A stretch of DNA of 64,000 nt from an uncultured Marvinbryantia sp. (lineage in GTDB: Bacteria > Bacillota > Clostridia > Lachnospirales > Lachnospiraceae): assembly GCA_937915375.1 (NCBI GenBank), contig CALDMO010000002.1, forward strand, positions 1 through 64,000, in the 5' to 3' direction. Shown here in pieces: positions 8,313-17,097 of this stretch. The stretch's first letter is position 1; each line of letters opens with the position of its first letter. A model generated the notes under the pieces. That model searched no databases and was not told the DNA's origin. It saw only the letters and a program-made list of their open reading frames with translations. The translations under genes and the position numbers were made by a program.

Positions 8313-9023
8313 ATGGCAATGCTTGAGGTAAAGGACCTTGAGGTTTATTATGGTGTGATCCAGGCAATCAAAGGGATTTCCTTCGAGGTAAATGAGGGAG
8401 AGGTAATTGCCTTAATCGGTGCGAACGGAGCCGGAAAAACGACGACGCTGCATACGATCACAGGATTATTAAAGCCGCATAAGGGCAGTGTACTGTTTGA
8501 GGGGCAGGACATTACTAAGATTCCGGCACACAAGATTGTATCGCTGGGAATGGCGCATGTGCCGGAAGGACGGCGTGTGTTTGCGCAGTTTTCTGTGCTG
8601 CAGAATTTGAAGATGGGTGCGTATACCAGAACAGATAAAAATGAGATTGAAGAATCTCTGGAGATGGTTTATAAGAGATTCCCACGTTTGGAGGAACGAA
8701 AAAACCAGATGGCAGGTACGCTTTCCGGCGGTGAGCAGCAGATGCTGGCGATGGGGCGGGCTCTGATGTCCAAACCGAAGATCATTTTGATGGATGAGCC
8801 GTCGATGGGACTGTCTCCGATTCTGGTAAATGAGATTTTTGATATTATTCAGAGCGTCAGCGCCAGCGGTACGACAGTGCTTCTGGTAGAACAGAATGCC
8901 AAGAAAGCGTTGTCGATCGCGGATCGCGCTTATGTGCTGGAGACTGGAAAAATCGTTCTGGACGGCGATGCGAAAGAGCTGATGAATGATGATTCTATCA
9001 AGAAAGCATATCTTGGAGAGTAA
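8313..9023 (+). CDS. livF: Branched-chain amino-acid ABC transporter ATPase LivF
   Basis: 236 aa second ATPase of the Liv complex. Walker A GANGAGKTT, HVPEGRRVFAQFSVLQNL (a LivF marker), signature LSGGEQQMLAMGRAL, Walker B ILMDEPSMGLSP and H-loop VEQN are all intact. It lies 13 bases after livG with a strong GGAGG site and completes the livJHMGF set. Confidence 0.95.
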   Translation: MAMLEVKDLEVYYGVIQAIKGISFEVNEGEVIALIGANGAGKTTTLHTITGLLKPHKGSVLFEGQDITKIPAHKIVSLGMAHVPEGRRVFAQFSVLQNLKMGAYTRTDKNEIEESLEMVYKRFPRLEERKNQMAGTLSGGEQQMLAMGRALMSKPKIILMDEPSMGLSPILVNEIFDIIQSVSASGTTVLLVEQNAKKALSIADRAYVLETGKIVLDGDAKELMNDDSIKKAYLGE

Positions 9024-9087
9024 AGCTGTGCTCAGACAGAAATTTGGAAGCATAAGGAGAAATTGATTATTGCTTGGGAGGATCACT

Positions 9088-9714
9088 ATGGATCATATTA
9101 TAGTAACGATTGCGCGCCAGTACGGCAGCGGCGGAAAAACAGTGGGACATATGTTTGCGCAGAAAAACAATATCCCGTGTTATGGAAGAGATATCCTGCG
9201 CATGGCTTCGGATGAGAGCGGTATCAATGAAGCGCTGTTCGGACAGGTGGATGAAAAACTCAGAAGCGGGCTGCTGAGCGGTATTTCCAAAAAGATTTAC
9301 CGGATTGGAGATCTTATTGCTCCGTCCAGCAGCGAATTCACATCGCCGCAGAACCTGTTTAATTATCAGGCAAAGGTGATCCGTGAGCTGGCAGAACAGG
9401 GACCGTGTGTTTTCATTGGCCGCTGCGCGGATTTTGTATTGAAGGATCGTGATAATGTAGTTAGCGTGTTTGTGCACGCGCCTGAAGATTATTGCCTGGA
9501 GCGGGCGAGAGAGCGCACAGCGGAAAACGTCGGAGATCTCTCAAAATACATTGCGAAAAAGGATAAGTACCGCGGGGATTTTTACCGCTATTATACCGGC
9601 CATGAGTGGAACGATGCCAGAAACTATGACTTATGCCTGAATAGCAGCCGCTTGGGATTTGATGGCTGTGTAGAGGCGATTGAAAAGTATATTGAAGTGA
9701 GATTCGGGAAATAA
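9088..9714 (+). CDS. Cytidylate-kinase-like family protein
   Basis: 208 aa P-loop kinase of the cytidylate-kinase-like family (Pfam Cytidylate_kin2). The N-terminal motif is TIARQYGSGGKTVG, followed by VFIGRCADFVL, a RARER Arg-rich lid segment, and DLCLNSS near the C-terminus. It is not the classical Cmk and its substrate is unknown; a nucleoside monophosphate is a reasonable guess. I chose the ATG at 9088 with GGGAGG at 9076-9081. It sits at the end of the liv operon with a terminator behind it, but a link to transport is not evident. Confidence 0.8.
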   Translation: MDHIIVTIARQYGSGGKTVGHMFAQKNNIPCYGRDILRMASDESGINEALFGQVDEKLRSGLLSGISKKIYRIGDLIAPSSSEFTSPQNLFNYQAKVIRELAEQGPCVFIGRCADFVLKDRDNVVSVFVHAPEDYCLERARERTAENVGDLSKYIAKKDKYRGDFYRYYTGHEWNDARNYDLCLNSSRLGFDGCVEAIEKYIEVRFGK

Positions 9715-9720
9715 AAATGA

Positions 9721-9772
9721 CCGTCAGGGAAACACATCAGATTTTATGATTTGTGGATCCCTGGCGGTTTTG
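9721..9772 (+). terminator. Terminator after the cytidylate-kinase-like gene
   Basis: CCGTCAGGGA (9721-9730) pairs with TCCCTGGCGG (9758-9767, one G-U pair), then TTTT. It ends the rightward liv transcript; the leftward cdd gene ends just beyond. Confidence 0.75.
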
Positions 9773-9780
9773 CGTTTATG

Positions 9781-10209
9781 TTACCGTAAATTTTCCGGAC
9801 CGAAGCCAAGCGGCAGCAGTTCATTTAAAGTGTATGTCTGATAGTCTGTTTCATTTGCGGCAAGAATCACCTGAAATGTATCCGGATTGCAGAATTCGCG
9901 CATCACCTGACGGCATACGCCGCACGGTGCGCAGATTTCACACTGCTCTCTGGGGAGATCTTTTTTTCCGCCGACAATAGCGATCGCCTCAAAGTCACGA
10001 ACACCATCGTAAACAGCTTTGAAAAAGGCAGTGCGTTCTGCGCAGTTGGTAGGCGTAAATGAGGCATTTTCAATGTTGCATCCCTGGTAGATCGTACCGT
10101 TTTTTGCAAGCAGGGCTGCACCCACCGCGAAATTAGAATATGGTACGTAGGCTTTTTCGCGTGCGTCAAAGGCGAGTTTTATTAACTTCAATTCCATTTC
10201 TTTGTTCAT
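9781..10209 (-). CDS. cdd: Cytidine deaminase
   Basis: 142 aa, the normal size of the homotetrameric zinc enzyme that deaminates cytidine and deoxycytidine to uridine forms. Zinc ligands and the catalytic Glu are in NCAERTAFFKA and APCGVCRQVM; YVPYSNFAVGAALL and GCNIENASFTPT bind substrate. I chose the start at 10209 (MNKEMEL) because CGGAGGATT lies just upstream; the open frame extends further but has no start signal. It is convergent with the preceding gene. With upp it would channel cytidine toward UMP. Confidence 0.95.
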   Translation of the reverse strand: MNKEMELKLIKLAFDAREKAYVPYSNFAVGAALLAKNGTIYQGCNIENASFTPTNCAERTAFFKAVYDGVRDFEAIAIVGGKKDLPREQCEICAPCGVCRQVMREFCNPDTFQVILAANETDYQTYTLNELLPLGFGPENLR

Positions 10210-10389
10210 ATTGAATCCTCCGTTTCGTGATGTCGTGCGGTAGTTTGAGAAGTTCTTATTCGCAAAATGCAGATGTAGGAAATCTGCTTTATATAATATA
10301 AGTTTAGTTGATGATGTGCACAGATTCAAGGTAATTATCAATAGAAGTTGAAAATATATAGCACTTATGTGATTCGTTAAAATAAAATG

Positions 10390-10418
10390 TTGAAAATGAA
10401 ACATGAATAAGATATAAT
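10390..10418 (+). promoter_or_regulatory. Promoter of small RNA/peptide locus, rightward
   Basis: TTGAAA (10390-10395), a 17-base spacer and a perfect TATAAT (10413-10418). Transcription should begin near 10425. The last two bases of the -10 are also the A and T of the peptide's ATG. Confidence 0.75.
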
Positions 10419-10503
10419 GGAAGGTTTTCTATCTTTTGTTGCTGCTGTCGCGGCTGGTGTAGTTTGCCACTACATCATCAAATGGTTAGACGGCAGTGAA
10501 TAA
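10417..10503 (+). CDS. 28-residue hydrophobic membrane peptide (type I toxin-like)
   Basis: The reading frame gives MEGFLSFVAAVAAG then VVCHYIIKWLDGSE: a short N-terminus, one membrane-spanning helix and a charged C-terminal tail. This is the build of Fst/Ldr-type type I toxins, and I recall similar peptides with a YIIKWLD tail recurring in Clostridia, without being able to check. There is no ribosome site, and the ATG overlaps the -10 of the promoter at 10390-10418, so that promoter cannot give an mRNA containing this ATG. Either another promoter further upstream is used, or the RNA itself is the product. The surrounding convergent RNAs and shared terminator support a regulatory locus. Confidence 0.5.
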   Translation: MEGFLSFVAAVAAGVVCHYIIKWLDGSE

Positions 10504-10551
10504 CCGGCAATTAGCCTGCGGAGTTAGTCCTTTCCGATTGCCAAAATAGGA

Positions 10552-10628
10552 ACAGAAAAGCCCAGAGCTGCAACTCTGGGCTTTTTGCTTTTCCGTCATT
10601 GATGGAAAATTCTATCTTTTATTTGCCT
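10552..10628 (-). ncRNA. Predicted short antisense RNA of the peptide locus
   Basis: A leftward promoter at 10635-10663 should start an RNA near 10628 that stops at the terminator around 10552, giving about 75 nt. Its 3' part is complementary to the 3' end of the rightward RNA. The arrangement of two converging RNAs sharing one bidirectional terminator is that of the Fst/RNA II par locus of pAD1. Existence is predicted from signals only. Confidence 0.45.
10559..10591. terminator. Bidirectional terminator shared by converging RNAs
   Basis: AGCCCAGAG (10559-10567) pairs perfectly with CTCTGGGCT (10574-10582), with TTTTT on the right and AAAA on the left, so it can stop transcripts from both sides, including the leftward alsT-side RNA. 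Confidence 0.85.
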
Positions 10629-10634
10629 ATTGGC

Positions 10635-10663
10635 ATTATAGCATATGCGATTTTGTTTTGCAA
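10635..10663 (-). promoter_or_regulatory. Promoter of predicted antisense RNA, leftward
   Basis: On the minus strand TTGCAA (plus 10658-10663), a 17-base spacer and a perfect TATAAT (plus 10635-10640). Confidence 0.7.
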
Positions 10664-10682
10664 TATGCATTTTAGCATTTCG

Positions 10683-12092
10683 TTATTTCCATAAATCTGT
10701 GTTTGTTAATCCAATATCGCTTGCCTTAAAAGTAGGTTCTTTTCCGGCCATTTTCTGTTCCTCGTAGTTTTTGAGCGCCCTGCAGGCAATGTCACGCAAC
10801 AGAAAAATCGCGATGATATTGACGATAGCCATACAGCCCATTGTAATATCAGCGATATTCCAGATCAGGGAAAAATCAGCCTGCGCGCCAAGAAAAATAG
10901 CGACAATACAGGTGATACGGAAAAGAAACAGCAGAATCTTGTTGTCTTTGATAAAAAGGATATTGGATTCTGCATAGTAGTAGTTTCCAATCAGGCTGCT
11001 GAAGGCAAAAGCGAAAATGGAAATAGTGATAAAGTGAATTCCCCAGGAGCCGACAGTGGAGCTGATCGCTGCCTGTACATACGGAATACCGTCCAGTACA
11101 TTTGCCTCCCCCTGAATACCGGATACCAGCAGCATCATAGCGGTGCTGGAGCAGATCAGCAGGGTGTCGATAAATACAGAGATGACCTGCACCAGTCCTT
11201 GTTTTACCGGGTGAGGAACATCAGCAGAGGCAGAAGCATTCGGCGCGCTTCCCATACCGGCCTCGTTGGAAAAGAGACCGCGTTTGATACCGATAACGAT
11301 GGCGCTTCCGGCCATGCCTCCGGCAAAAGCCCGGAAATTGAAAGCATTTTCTAAAATTACTGTAAAAATACGCGGCAGATCTTTGATGTGCAGCAGCATT
11401 GCGACAACGCTGATCAGAATATAAGCGATCGCCATGACAGGCACCAGCACGGAAGTAATAAAGCCGATGCGATGCGCGCCGCCCCAGATTACAAATGCGG
11501 TTGAGGCAGCCAGAATGAGACCGACGATCATTGGAAAAATCGTTGATGAGTAATTCGGAATATAATATGCCAAGGAAGAAGACATATTGAAAGACTGAAG
11601 ACCGTTAAAGCCATAGGCAAAACAGATGATCAGCAGTACGGAAAACAAAATTCCCATTGGACGGCTGCCGAGTGCGCGTTCCATATAATAAGAAGGGCCG
11701 CCGCGGAACTGACCGTCTTTTTTTACTTTATAAATCTGTGCCAGCGTACTTTCTACAAATGAGGAAGCGCCGCCGATGACAGCCATCAGCCACATCCAGA
11801 ACACTGCGCCGGATCCGCCGGCCGCGATTGCGGTTGCGATACCGGCAATATTTCCGGTGCCGACACGGGAGGCGGTAGAGATCATTAGCGCCTGAAATGA
11901 GGACATTTTGGTGTGTCCGTTTTCATCTGCTTCTGCTTTTTTCAGAAGTCCTCTTAGACCGTCGCCGATAAGACGTATCTGTACAAAGCGCGTGCGGATG
12001 GTGAAATAGATTCCTACACCGACAAGCAGAATGATCAGTATGTAGGTGTACATAAAGTCATTAATACTGGTTAGTATTTTGTTGAATTGCAT
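10683..12092 (-). CDS. Sodium:alanine/amino-acid symporter (AGCS family)
   Basis: 469 aa AGCS/AlsT-type carrier with about 11 membrane segments that imports alanine or glycine with sodium. Family motifs visible: STASRVGTGNIAGIATAIAAGG near residue 75, GGPSYYMERALG near 130, and GLFSNEAGMGSAPNASASA near 270. The C-terminal tail is hydrophilic. A second, only distantly similar AGCS gene lies at 22213-23586. AAGGATC precedes the start. The promoter is probably in the 12120-12260 AT-rich stretch, where several -10-like boxes occur. Confidence 0.92.
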   Translation of the reverse strand: MQFNKILTSINDFMYTYILIILLVGVGIYFTIRTRFVQIRLIGDGLRGLLKKAEADENGHTKMSSFQALMISTASRVGTGNIAGIATAIAAGGSGAVFWMWLMAVIGGASSFVESTLAQIYKVKKDGQFRGGPSYYMERALGSRPMGILFSVLLIICFAYGFNGLQSFNMSSSLAYYIPNYSSTIFPMIVGLILAASTAFVIWGGAHRIGFITSVLVPVMAIAYILISVVAMLLHIKDLPRIFTVILENAFNFRAFAGGMAGSAIVIGIKRGLFSNEAGMGSAPNASASADVPHPVKQGLVQVISVFIDTLLICSSTAMMLLVSGIQGEANVLDGIPYVQAAISSTVGSWGIHFITISIFAFAFSSLIGNYYYAESNILFIKDNKILLFLFRITCIVAIFLGAQADFSLIWNIADITMGCMAIVNIIAIFLLRDIACRALKNYEEQKMAGKEPTFKASDIGLTNTDLWK

Positions 12093-12337
12093 GCAGTTGA
12101 TCCTTTCTTAAATAAAATATTGATTTTGATACAGAGTGACTTTGGTATTCTGTCAGGGAAAAACAGTGAAAATTTATAATGATACTAAAAGATCGTGTAA
12201 CATAAATCGTGCTTATGAAACACATACTGGTTTATTATAACATAGGAAATTGGGATTCGTAAAGAACAGAAATGCTTTGATAAAACAGAAAAATGTACAG
12301 AAATATTATGGGATGTAGATTATATAAAAAAGGACAG

Positions 12338-12403
12338 GATAACGCCCCAATTTACGTATCTTTGATTGATTTTTGAGAGCAATGCGTGAATCAGGGCATT
12401 ATC
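12338..12403 (-). terminator. Possible terminator after the YibE/F gene
   Basis: On the minus strand GATAATGCCC pairs with GGGCGTTATC (one G-U pair), with a long loop and a following T-rich run (CTGTCCTTTTTT). The ~330-base interval 12093-12422 otherwise holds only AT-rich promoter-like sequence for the leftward AGCS gene. Confidence 0.5.
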
Positions 12404-12422
12404 AATATCAAGTTAGTTGTTT

Positions 12423-13601
12423 TTATATTTCGTCTATATTTAGATCTGTTTTCGGTTTTCTTCGCGTCAGCAGCCATCCGGCGCACAGCGCAGTCAGCGG
12501 CGCAACTGTTACAAGTCCCATGCTGCCGACAACGGTGTCGAGGATTTCCGCGGAGACATATTTGTAGTTGAGAATGTTATAAATCGGGGTGCCCTGTGCC
12601 ATAAATACCATCAGCAGTGTGACATAACCGCCGGAGTAGGCGAGCAGCAGGGTAGTCGTCATGGTTCCCATAGCGGCACGCCCGACATTCATGCCGGAAC
12701 GGGCGGCTTCTTTCCAACTAATTTCCGGTTTTTTGCAGATAACCTCGTAAACTGCGGAGGTGATGTCTACGGACAGATCCATTACAGCGCCGGAGGAACC
12801 GATAAAAATACTTGCCATGAAAATCTGTGTGAGATTCAGGTGGTTGTAGCCGCTGTAAAGCAGGCTTTCCGAATAGGGCATGATCGCGCCGTGAATTTTG
12901 AAAATATCTGTAAAAAGTGCGCCAGTGACTGCAGTTACCAGAAGTCCGGCCATAGAACCACAGACGGCTGCGGCTGTTCGGCGTTCAAAGCCATAAACCA
13001 GCGAAATGATCACAACTGTCAGAATACAGGTAATCAGAAAGCCGATCAGCACCGGCTGGCAGCCTTTTAAATAGAGCGGCACAAGAACTTTCCAAATCAT
13101 CAATACAGTAACCGCAAAGGAGAGAATGGCGCGTATACCTGTTTTTCCTGCAACGGCGATCAGTATCAGTACAAAAAGGGCGCCGAGTACAATTTCTTTC
13201 GTGATACGGTAGTGGTCGATCATGTTTACAGAGAGAATTTCATTATCGTTGTAGCTGATCACGACCTGTGCCAGTTCGCCAACCTGAAAGAGTTTGTCGT
13301 TTTCCAGAGAACCGTTGAGCAGATTGAAGGCTTCCGCTTCCTGTCCTTTGAAACGGCCGCCCTTGAAGAGAACAGTACAGGTCTGTTCACCGCTTCGTAC
13401 AAGTCCGGTGTCAATAATGCGATCATTGTTCACTGCTATTACTTTGGCAGCGCATCGGTCTGTTCCCTGGTAAATTACCGCGTCTTCGAAGCCGGTCGGA
13501 AGAAAAAGCAGCAGAATGAGTAAAAACAGCGAGACCAGGACGGAAGCCTGGCCGCACATTTTTTGTTTTAAAGAAGGGATTGAGATTTTTTTTGTCATCA
13601 T
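12423..13601 (-). CDS. YibE/F family membrane protein
   Basis: 392 aa. One N-terminal membrane segment (residues ~20-37), an extracytoplasmic region to ~135, then about seven membrane segments; SLVYGFERRTAAA, IGSSGAVMDLSVDITSAVYEV and SGMNVGRAAMGTMTTTLLLAYSGG are YibE/F family hallmarks. The biochemical role is unknown; members are predicted transporters. The start lies three bases downstream of the alkaline phosphatase stop on the same strand, so both are in one operon, and a role linked to phosphate released outside the cell is possible but only inferred. Confidence 0.85.
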   Translation of the reverse strand: MMTKKISIPSLKQKMCGQASVLVSLFLLILLLFLPTGFEDAVIYQGTDRCAAKVIAVNNDRIIDTGLVRSGEQTCTVLFKGGRFKGQEAEAFNLLNGSLENDKLFQVGELAQVVISYNDNEILSVNMIDHYRITKEIVLGALFVLILIAVAGKTGIRAILSFAVTVLMIWKVLVPLYLKGCQPVLIGFLITCILTVVIISLVYGFERRTAAAVCGSMAGLLVTAVTGALFTDIFKIHGAIMPYSESLLYSGYNHLNLTQIFMASIFIGSSGAVMDLSVDITSAVYEVICKKPEISWKEAARSGMNVGRAAMGTMTTTLLLAYSGGYVTLLMVFMAQGTPIYNILNYKYVSAEILDTVVGSMGLVTVAPLTALCAGWLLTRRKPKTDLNIDEI

Positions 13602-13604
13602 GGT

Positions 13605-15194
13605 TTACTGCACATTCAAAAGTTGTGCCATTTTTGTGTAGATTTCTGTATTATCATAGTATCCGTTAAACAGTTCCTGTCCGTTGCCCTGTGCAAGTAC
13701 GGCAACCGGAAGACCGGTATGCGCATAAGAGGAGAAGTTGATACCGCTCTTGTTGTTCAGGATGTGAGTGATTGTGACAGAAAGTGGTTCATAGCTGCCG
13801 TACAGCAGGTATTCTTCCTGACCGATTTCTTCTTCGCCGGTTCTTGACATTGTTGTTTCATATGCGGCTTTCAGTTTATTGTATTCGTACTCTGTCATAA
13901 CCAGAGAACCGGTATTATCGGATTCCGGATGCATATTCGGATCATCCATCTGCGCTGCATCTTCTGTCTGACCTTCTGCCGGCGGAAGAAGTCCAAACAG
14001 TTCTGTGATATCTGCCATTACGGTGTCAAAATCTGTGCCTTCCTCTTTGTATTTTGTCACATAGTCAGAATCGTATTTTGCATAAGAAATCTTTTGATTC
14101 GAAAGATTTGTAAGGAAAGTGTCATAATCAGTTCCTGCGTAGCCGATCGTCAGACCGCCGGTTTCGTGGTCTCCTGTTACAAGGATCAGTGTTTCTTCCG
14201 GGTGTTCATTGTAGAATTCAACCGCTTTCGCAACAGCTGCATCCAGCGCTATAGTGTCAGAAACAGTGGAGCCTGCGTCGTTTGCGTGACATGCCCAGTC
14301 GATTTTACCGCCTTCTACCATCATGAAAAAGCCGTTGTCATTGTCGAGCATTTCGATACCCTTGTCTACATAATCAGCTAATGCCCATTCCTCGTCTGCA
14401 CGATCGTTTTCGTAGGAAATGGAATCGGAATCAGCCAGAGTTTCTGCGATAACAATCGCTTTTCCGTCTTCCGCTGTCAATGCCTCTGCTTCCGCCTGTG
14501 TTTTTACTACTTTGTAGCCTGCGTTTTCCGCTGCAGTATAGATATCTTCTTGGTCCTCCTCTTTTCCGGTGGGAGAGATCAATGCTCCGCCTGCAAAATA
14601 GTCGAAATTACTGTTTACCATTTCGGCTGCGATTTCATAGTAGCTGTTGCGGCTTACCTGATGTGCGTAAAAAGCAGCCGGTGTTGCGTGGTTCAAGTTT
14701 ACGGAAGAGATTACACCAACCTTGTAGTCCTTTTGTTCTTTTAGTTTTTCCGCAATTGTTTCATAAGAAACTGTACCTGTTTCATCTACGTTAATGGAAC
14801 CGCTGTAGGTTTTATATCCCGTTGCGATAGAAGTCGCCGTGGAAGCGGAATCTGGGCAGAAGGAAGTGGAATCAAAAGTTGTTGCGGAACCGGCTACCGG
14901 AAAGGTCTGCATGGTCAGCGTTTTCGGACCGGAGAGAATGTCAGATTCCGCATCCTGTTCCATTGCTCCGAGGTAATCGCTTGTTGTCTGAATCTGAGGA
15001 TAACTCATACCGTCTCCGATGAAAAGGAATACATATTTCAGTGGGTTCGCCGCTTCTGTTTCTGCGGCTGCTTCTGTAACTGCCGCTTCCGTTGCTTCTT
15101 CTGCGGATACGGTCATTGGTGCGATTGTGGTTGCTGTCATGGCAGCAGTTAAAAGCAGCGCTGCCTGTTTGCCTGTTTTTTTCATTTTCTTCAT
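13605..15194 (-). CDS. Secreted alkaline phosphatase
   Basis: 529 aa alkaline-phosphatase superfamily enzyme that releases phosphate from phosphomonoesters outside the cell. An N-terminal signal peptide ends near TVSAEEA, followed by an Ala/Glu/Thr-rich linker. Metal and active-site motifs: FLFIGDGMSYPQ, the nucleophile Ser in CPDSASTATSIATGYKT, MVEGGKIDWACHAND, and LVTGDHETGGLT. The pattern resembles Bacillus PhoA/PhoB. AAAGGAG precedes the start. No convincing Pho box was seen upstream. It is co-transcribed with the YibE/F gene downstream. Confidence 0.93.
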   Translation of the reverse strand: MKKMKKTGKQAALLLTAAMTATTIAPMTVSAEEATEAAVTEAAAETEAANPLKYVFLFIGDGMSYPQIQTTSDYLGAMEQDAESDILSGPKTLTMQTFPVAGSATTFDSTSFCPDSASTATSIATGYKTYSGSINVDETGTVSYETIAEKLKEQKDYKVGVISSVNLNHATPAAFYAHQVSRNSYYEIAAEMVNSNFDYFAGGALISPTGKEEDQEDIYTAAENAGYKVVKTQAEAEALTAEDGKAIVIAETLADSDSISYENDRADEEWALADYVDKGIEMLDNDNGFFMMVEGGKIDWACHANDAGSTVSDTIALDAAVAKAVEFYNEHPEETLILVTGDHETGGLTIGYAGTDYDTFLTNLSNQKISYAKYDSDYVTKYKEEGTDFDTVMADITELFGLLPPAEGQTEDAAQMDDPNMHPESDNTGSLVMTEYEYNKLKAAYETTMSRTGEEEIGQEEYLLYGSYEPLSVTITHILNNKSGINFSSYAHTGLPVAVLAQGNGQELFNGYYDNTEIYTKMAQLLNVQ

Positions 15195-15308
15195 AATTTC
15201 TCCTTTAAATATTACGGATGTTGTTTATTTACGAGAATCATTTTGCAGGTCTAAAGTAAAATCCACAATCATAAAAAGGTAAAAAAACCGTAAAGTCGGA
15301 GTAAAAAT

Positions 15309-17036
15309 ATGGCAGATCAGAAACTGGAAAATCTGTTGAACCTTGCTTTGGAGGCCACGCCAAAGGAAAGGGAACGTTCACCGGAGCTGGAGGTGGGATT
15401 TGAGCCTGGTACGCGGACGTGGGAATTGATCGTAAAATATTCTGGAAACATTGAGCGTTTGCGAACGGAAACGATTCAGATAGAAGTACTGTCGCGTGGT
15501 TATGCGATTGTCAGACTGCCGGAAACGCAGATTGATATGTTTTCCTCTCAGCCGGAAATTGAATATATAGAAAAGCCGAAGCGTTTATTTTTTGCTGCTG
15601 CACAGGGAAAGGCGTCGTCCTGTATAAGTGGACTGCAGAGTGCGGATGTGAGAATTCCGGGAGTGGAAAGACCGCTCCTGGGAGATGGCGTTCTAGTGGC
15701 AGTGATTGATTCTGGAGTAGATTATACACATCCGGAATTTTTAAATGCGGACGGAACAACACGGATTTTATATTATTGGGATCAGAGCTTGCTGGGCAAT
15801 CCGCCGCAAGGGTTTGAAACTGGTATGGAATATAATAAGAAACAGATCGACGCGGCTCTGCGTTTGAAAGAGCCGCTGCCGTCGCGGGATTTTAGCGGAC
15901 ATGGAACAGCGGTTATGGGGATTGCGGCGGGGAACAGCGGTGTTGCCCCCCAAAGTGCGATTCTTGCGGTAAAGCTAGGAAATCCGCTTTCTGATAGTTT
16001 TCCGCGTACAACAGAGTTGATGCGCGCGCTTGCTTACACTTACCAAAAGGCAGAAGAACTGCGTTTACCTGTGGTGATTAATCTGAGTTTTGGAACGGTA
16101 TATGGACCGCATAATGGAACAAGTCTGTTGGAAACGTATATCACGCAGCTGGCGGATCGTTGGAAATCGGTGATTGTGATCGGCACGGGAAATGAAGGAG
16201 CGGCTGCCGGACATACATCGGGAGAATGGGAAACGTCTATAGAAGAAGTGGAGCTGGCAGTGGGAGCGTTTGAAACGGGATTAAGTGTTCAGCTGTGGAA
16301 ATCCTATGCTGATGAATTTGATATTACATTGATTCATCCGGGAGGCGGGAAAATCGGACCGATTTCTGAACAGCTTGGTACGGCCAGGTATCAGATCGGC
16401 GGCACAGAGCTGCTGATTTTTTATGGAAAACCAAGTCCGTACCGTGTTTCTCAGGAGATCTTTTTTGATTTTTTACCGAGGGAAACCTACGTGGACGGGG
16501 GAATCTGGAAATTTCGTTTTACGCCGCGCAAAATTGTGGATGGCCGTTATGATATGTGGCTGCCGGGTAACGCGGCGCTGGGGAGAGACACGCGTTTTTA
16601 CCGTTCGAATCCTGATAATACGCTGACAATCCCCTCGTCTGCAAGGGGTGTGGTGGCAGTGGGGGCATATAATTCGGCAAGTCTTACTTATGCACCGTTT
16701 TCCGGGCGCGGCACGCAGTCGGCAGCGCCGTATCCGTCGGGAATTTTTCTGCAAAAGCCGGATCTGGCGGCGCCGGGAGTGGATATCCGCAGCGCGGCAG
16801 TCGGCGGTGGCTACGCGCCTGTCACCGGAACCTCTTTTGCCGCGCCGTTTGTGACCGGTGCGGCAGCTATGCTGATGCAGTGGGGGATCACCGACGGAAA
16901 TGATCCTTTTCTGTACGGCGAAAAGATACGCGCTTATTTGATTCGCGGTGCACAGCCTCTGCCGGGAAGGGAAAGCTATCCGAATCCGCGAGTGGGGTAT
17001 GGCGTGCTGTGTGTGAAGGAGAGCTTGCCGTTTTAA
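15309..17036 (+). CDS. S8 family subtilisin-like protease (Csp-like)
   Basis: 575 aa subtilase. A prodomain of ~100 residues ends before the catalytic Asp in VAVIDSGVDYTHPEF (~residue 135), His in DFSGHGTAVMGIAAG (~200) and Ser in TGTSFAAPFVTGAAAML (~515). The ~300 residues between His and Ser contain an inserted beta-rich domain, the layout of the clostridial Csp proteases that process the spore germination lytic enzyme. The triad is complete. There is no signal peptide, as for Csp proteins. A CGGAG site precedes the start. It is divergent from the phosphatase operon. A germination role is inferred from family only. Confidence 0.85.
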   Translation: MADQKLENLLNLALEATPKERERSPELEVGFEPGTRTWELIVKYSGNIERLRTETIQIEVLSRGYAIVRLPETQIDMFSSQPEIEYIEKPKRLFFAAAQGKASSCISGLQSADVRIPGVERPLLGDGVLVAVIDSGVDYTHPEFLNADGTTRILYYWDQSLLGNPPQGFETGMEYNKKQIDAALRLKEPLPSRDFSGHGTAVMGIAAGNSGVAPQSAILAVKLGNPLSDSFPRTTELMRALAYTYQKAEELRLPVVINLSFGTVYGPHNGTSLLETYITQLADRWKSVIVIGTGNEGAAAGHTSGEWETSIEEVELAVGAFETGLSVQLWKSYADEFDITLIHPGGGKIGPISEQLGTARYQIGGTELLIFYGKPSPYRVSQEIFFDFLPRETYVDGGIWKFRFTPRKIVDGRYDMWLPGNAALGRDTRFYRSNPDNTLTIPSSARGVVAVGAYNSASLTYAPFSGRGTQSAAPYPSGIFLQKPDLAAPGVDIRSAAVGGGYAPVTGTSFAAPFVTGAAAMLMQWGITDGNDPFLYGEKIRAYLIRGAQPLPGRESYPNPRVGYGVLCVKESLPF

Positions 17037-17097
17037 AAATAAAAGGGATTTTCCAAACGCCAGATTTAAAACTTCACAGGAAAATTAAAATTGTAGA

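Noticed and set aside
12093..12422. Hidden gene in the 330-base gap beside the AGCS gene
   Set aside because: The open frames there are short, lack ribosome sites and show no protein pattern; the gap reads as promoter sequence plus a terminator.
15195..15308. Pho box between the alkaline phosphatase and the subtilase gene
   Set aside because: No repeated TTAACA-type motif with 11-base period could be found; phosphate control remains possible but unsupported.
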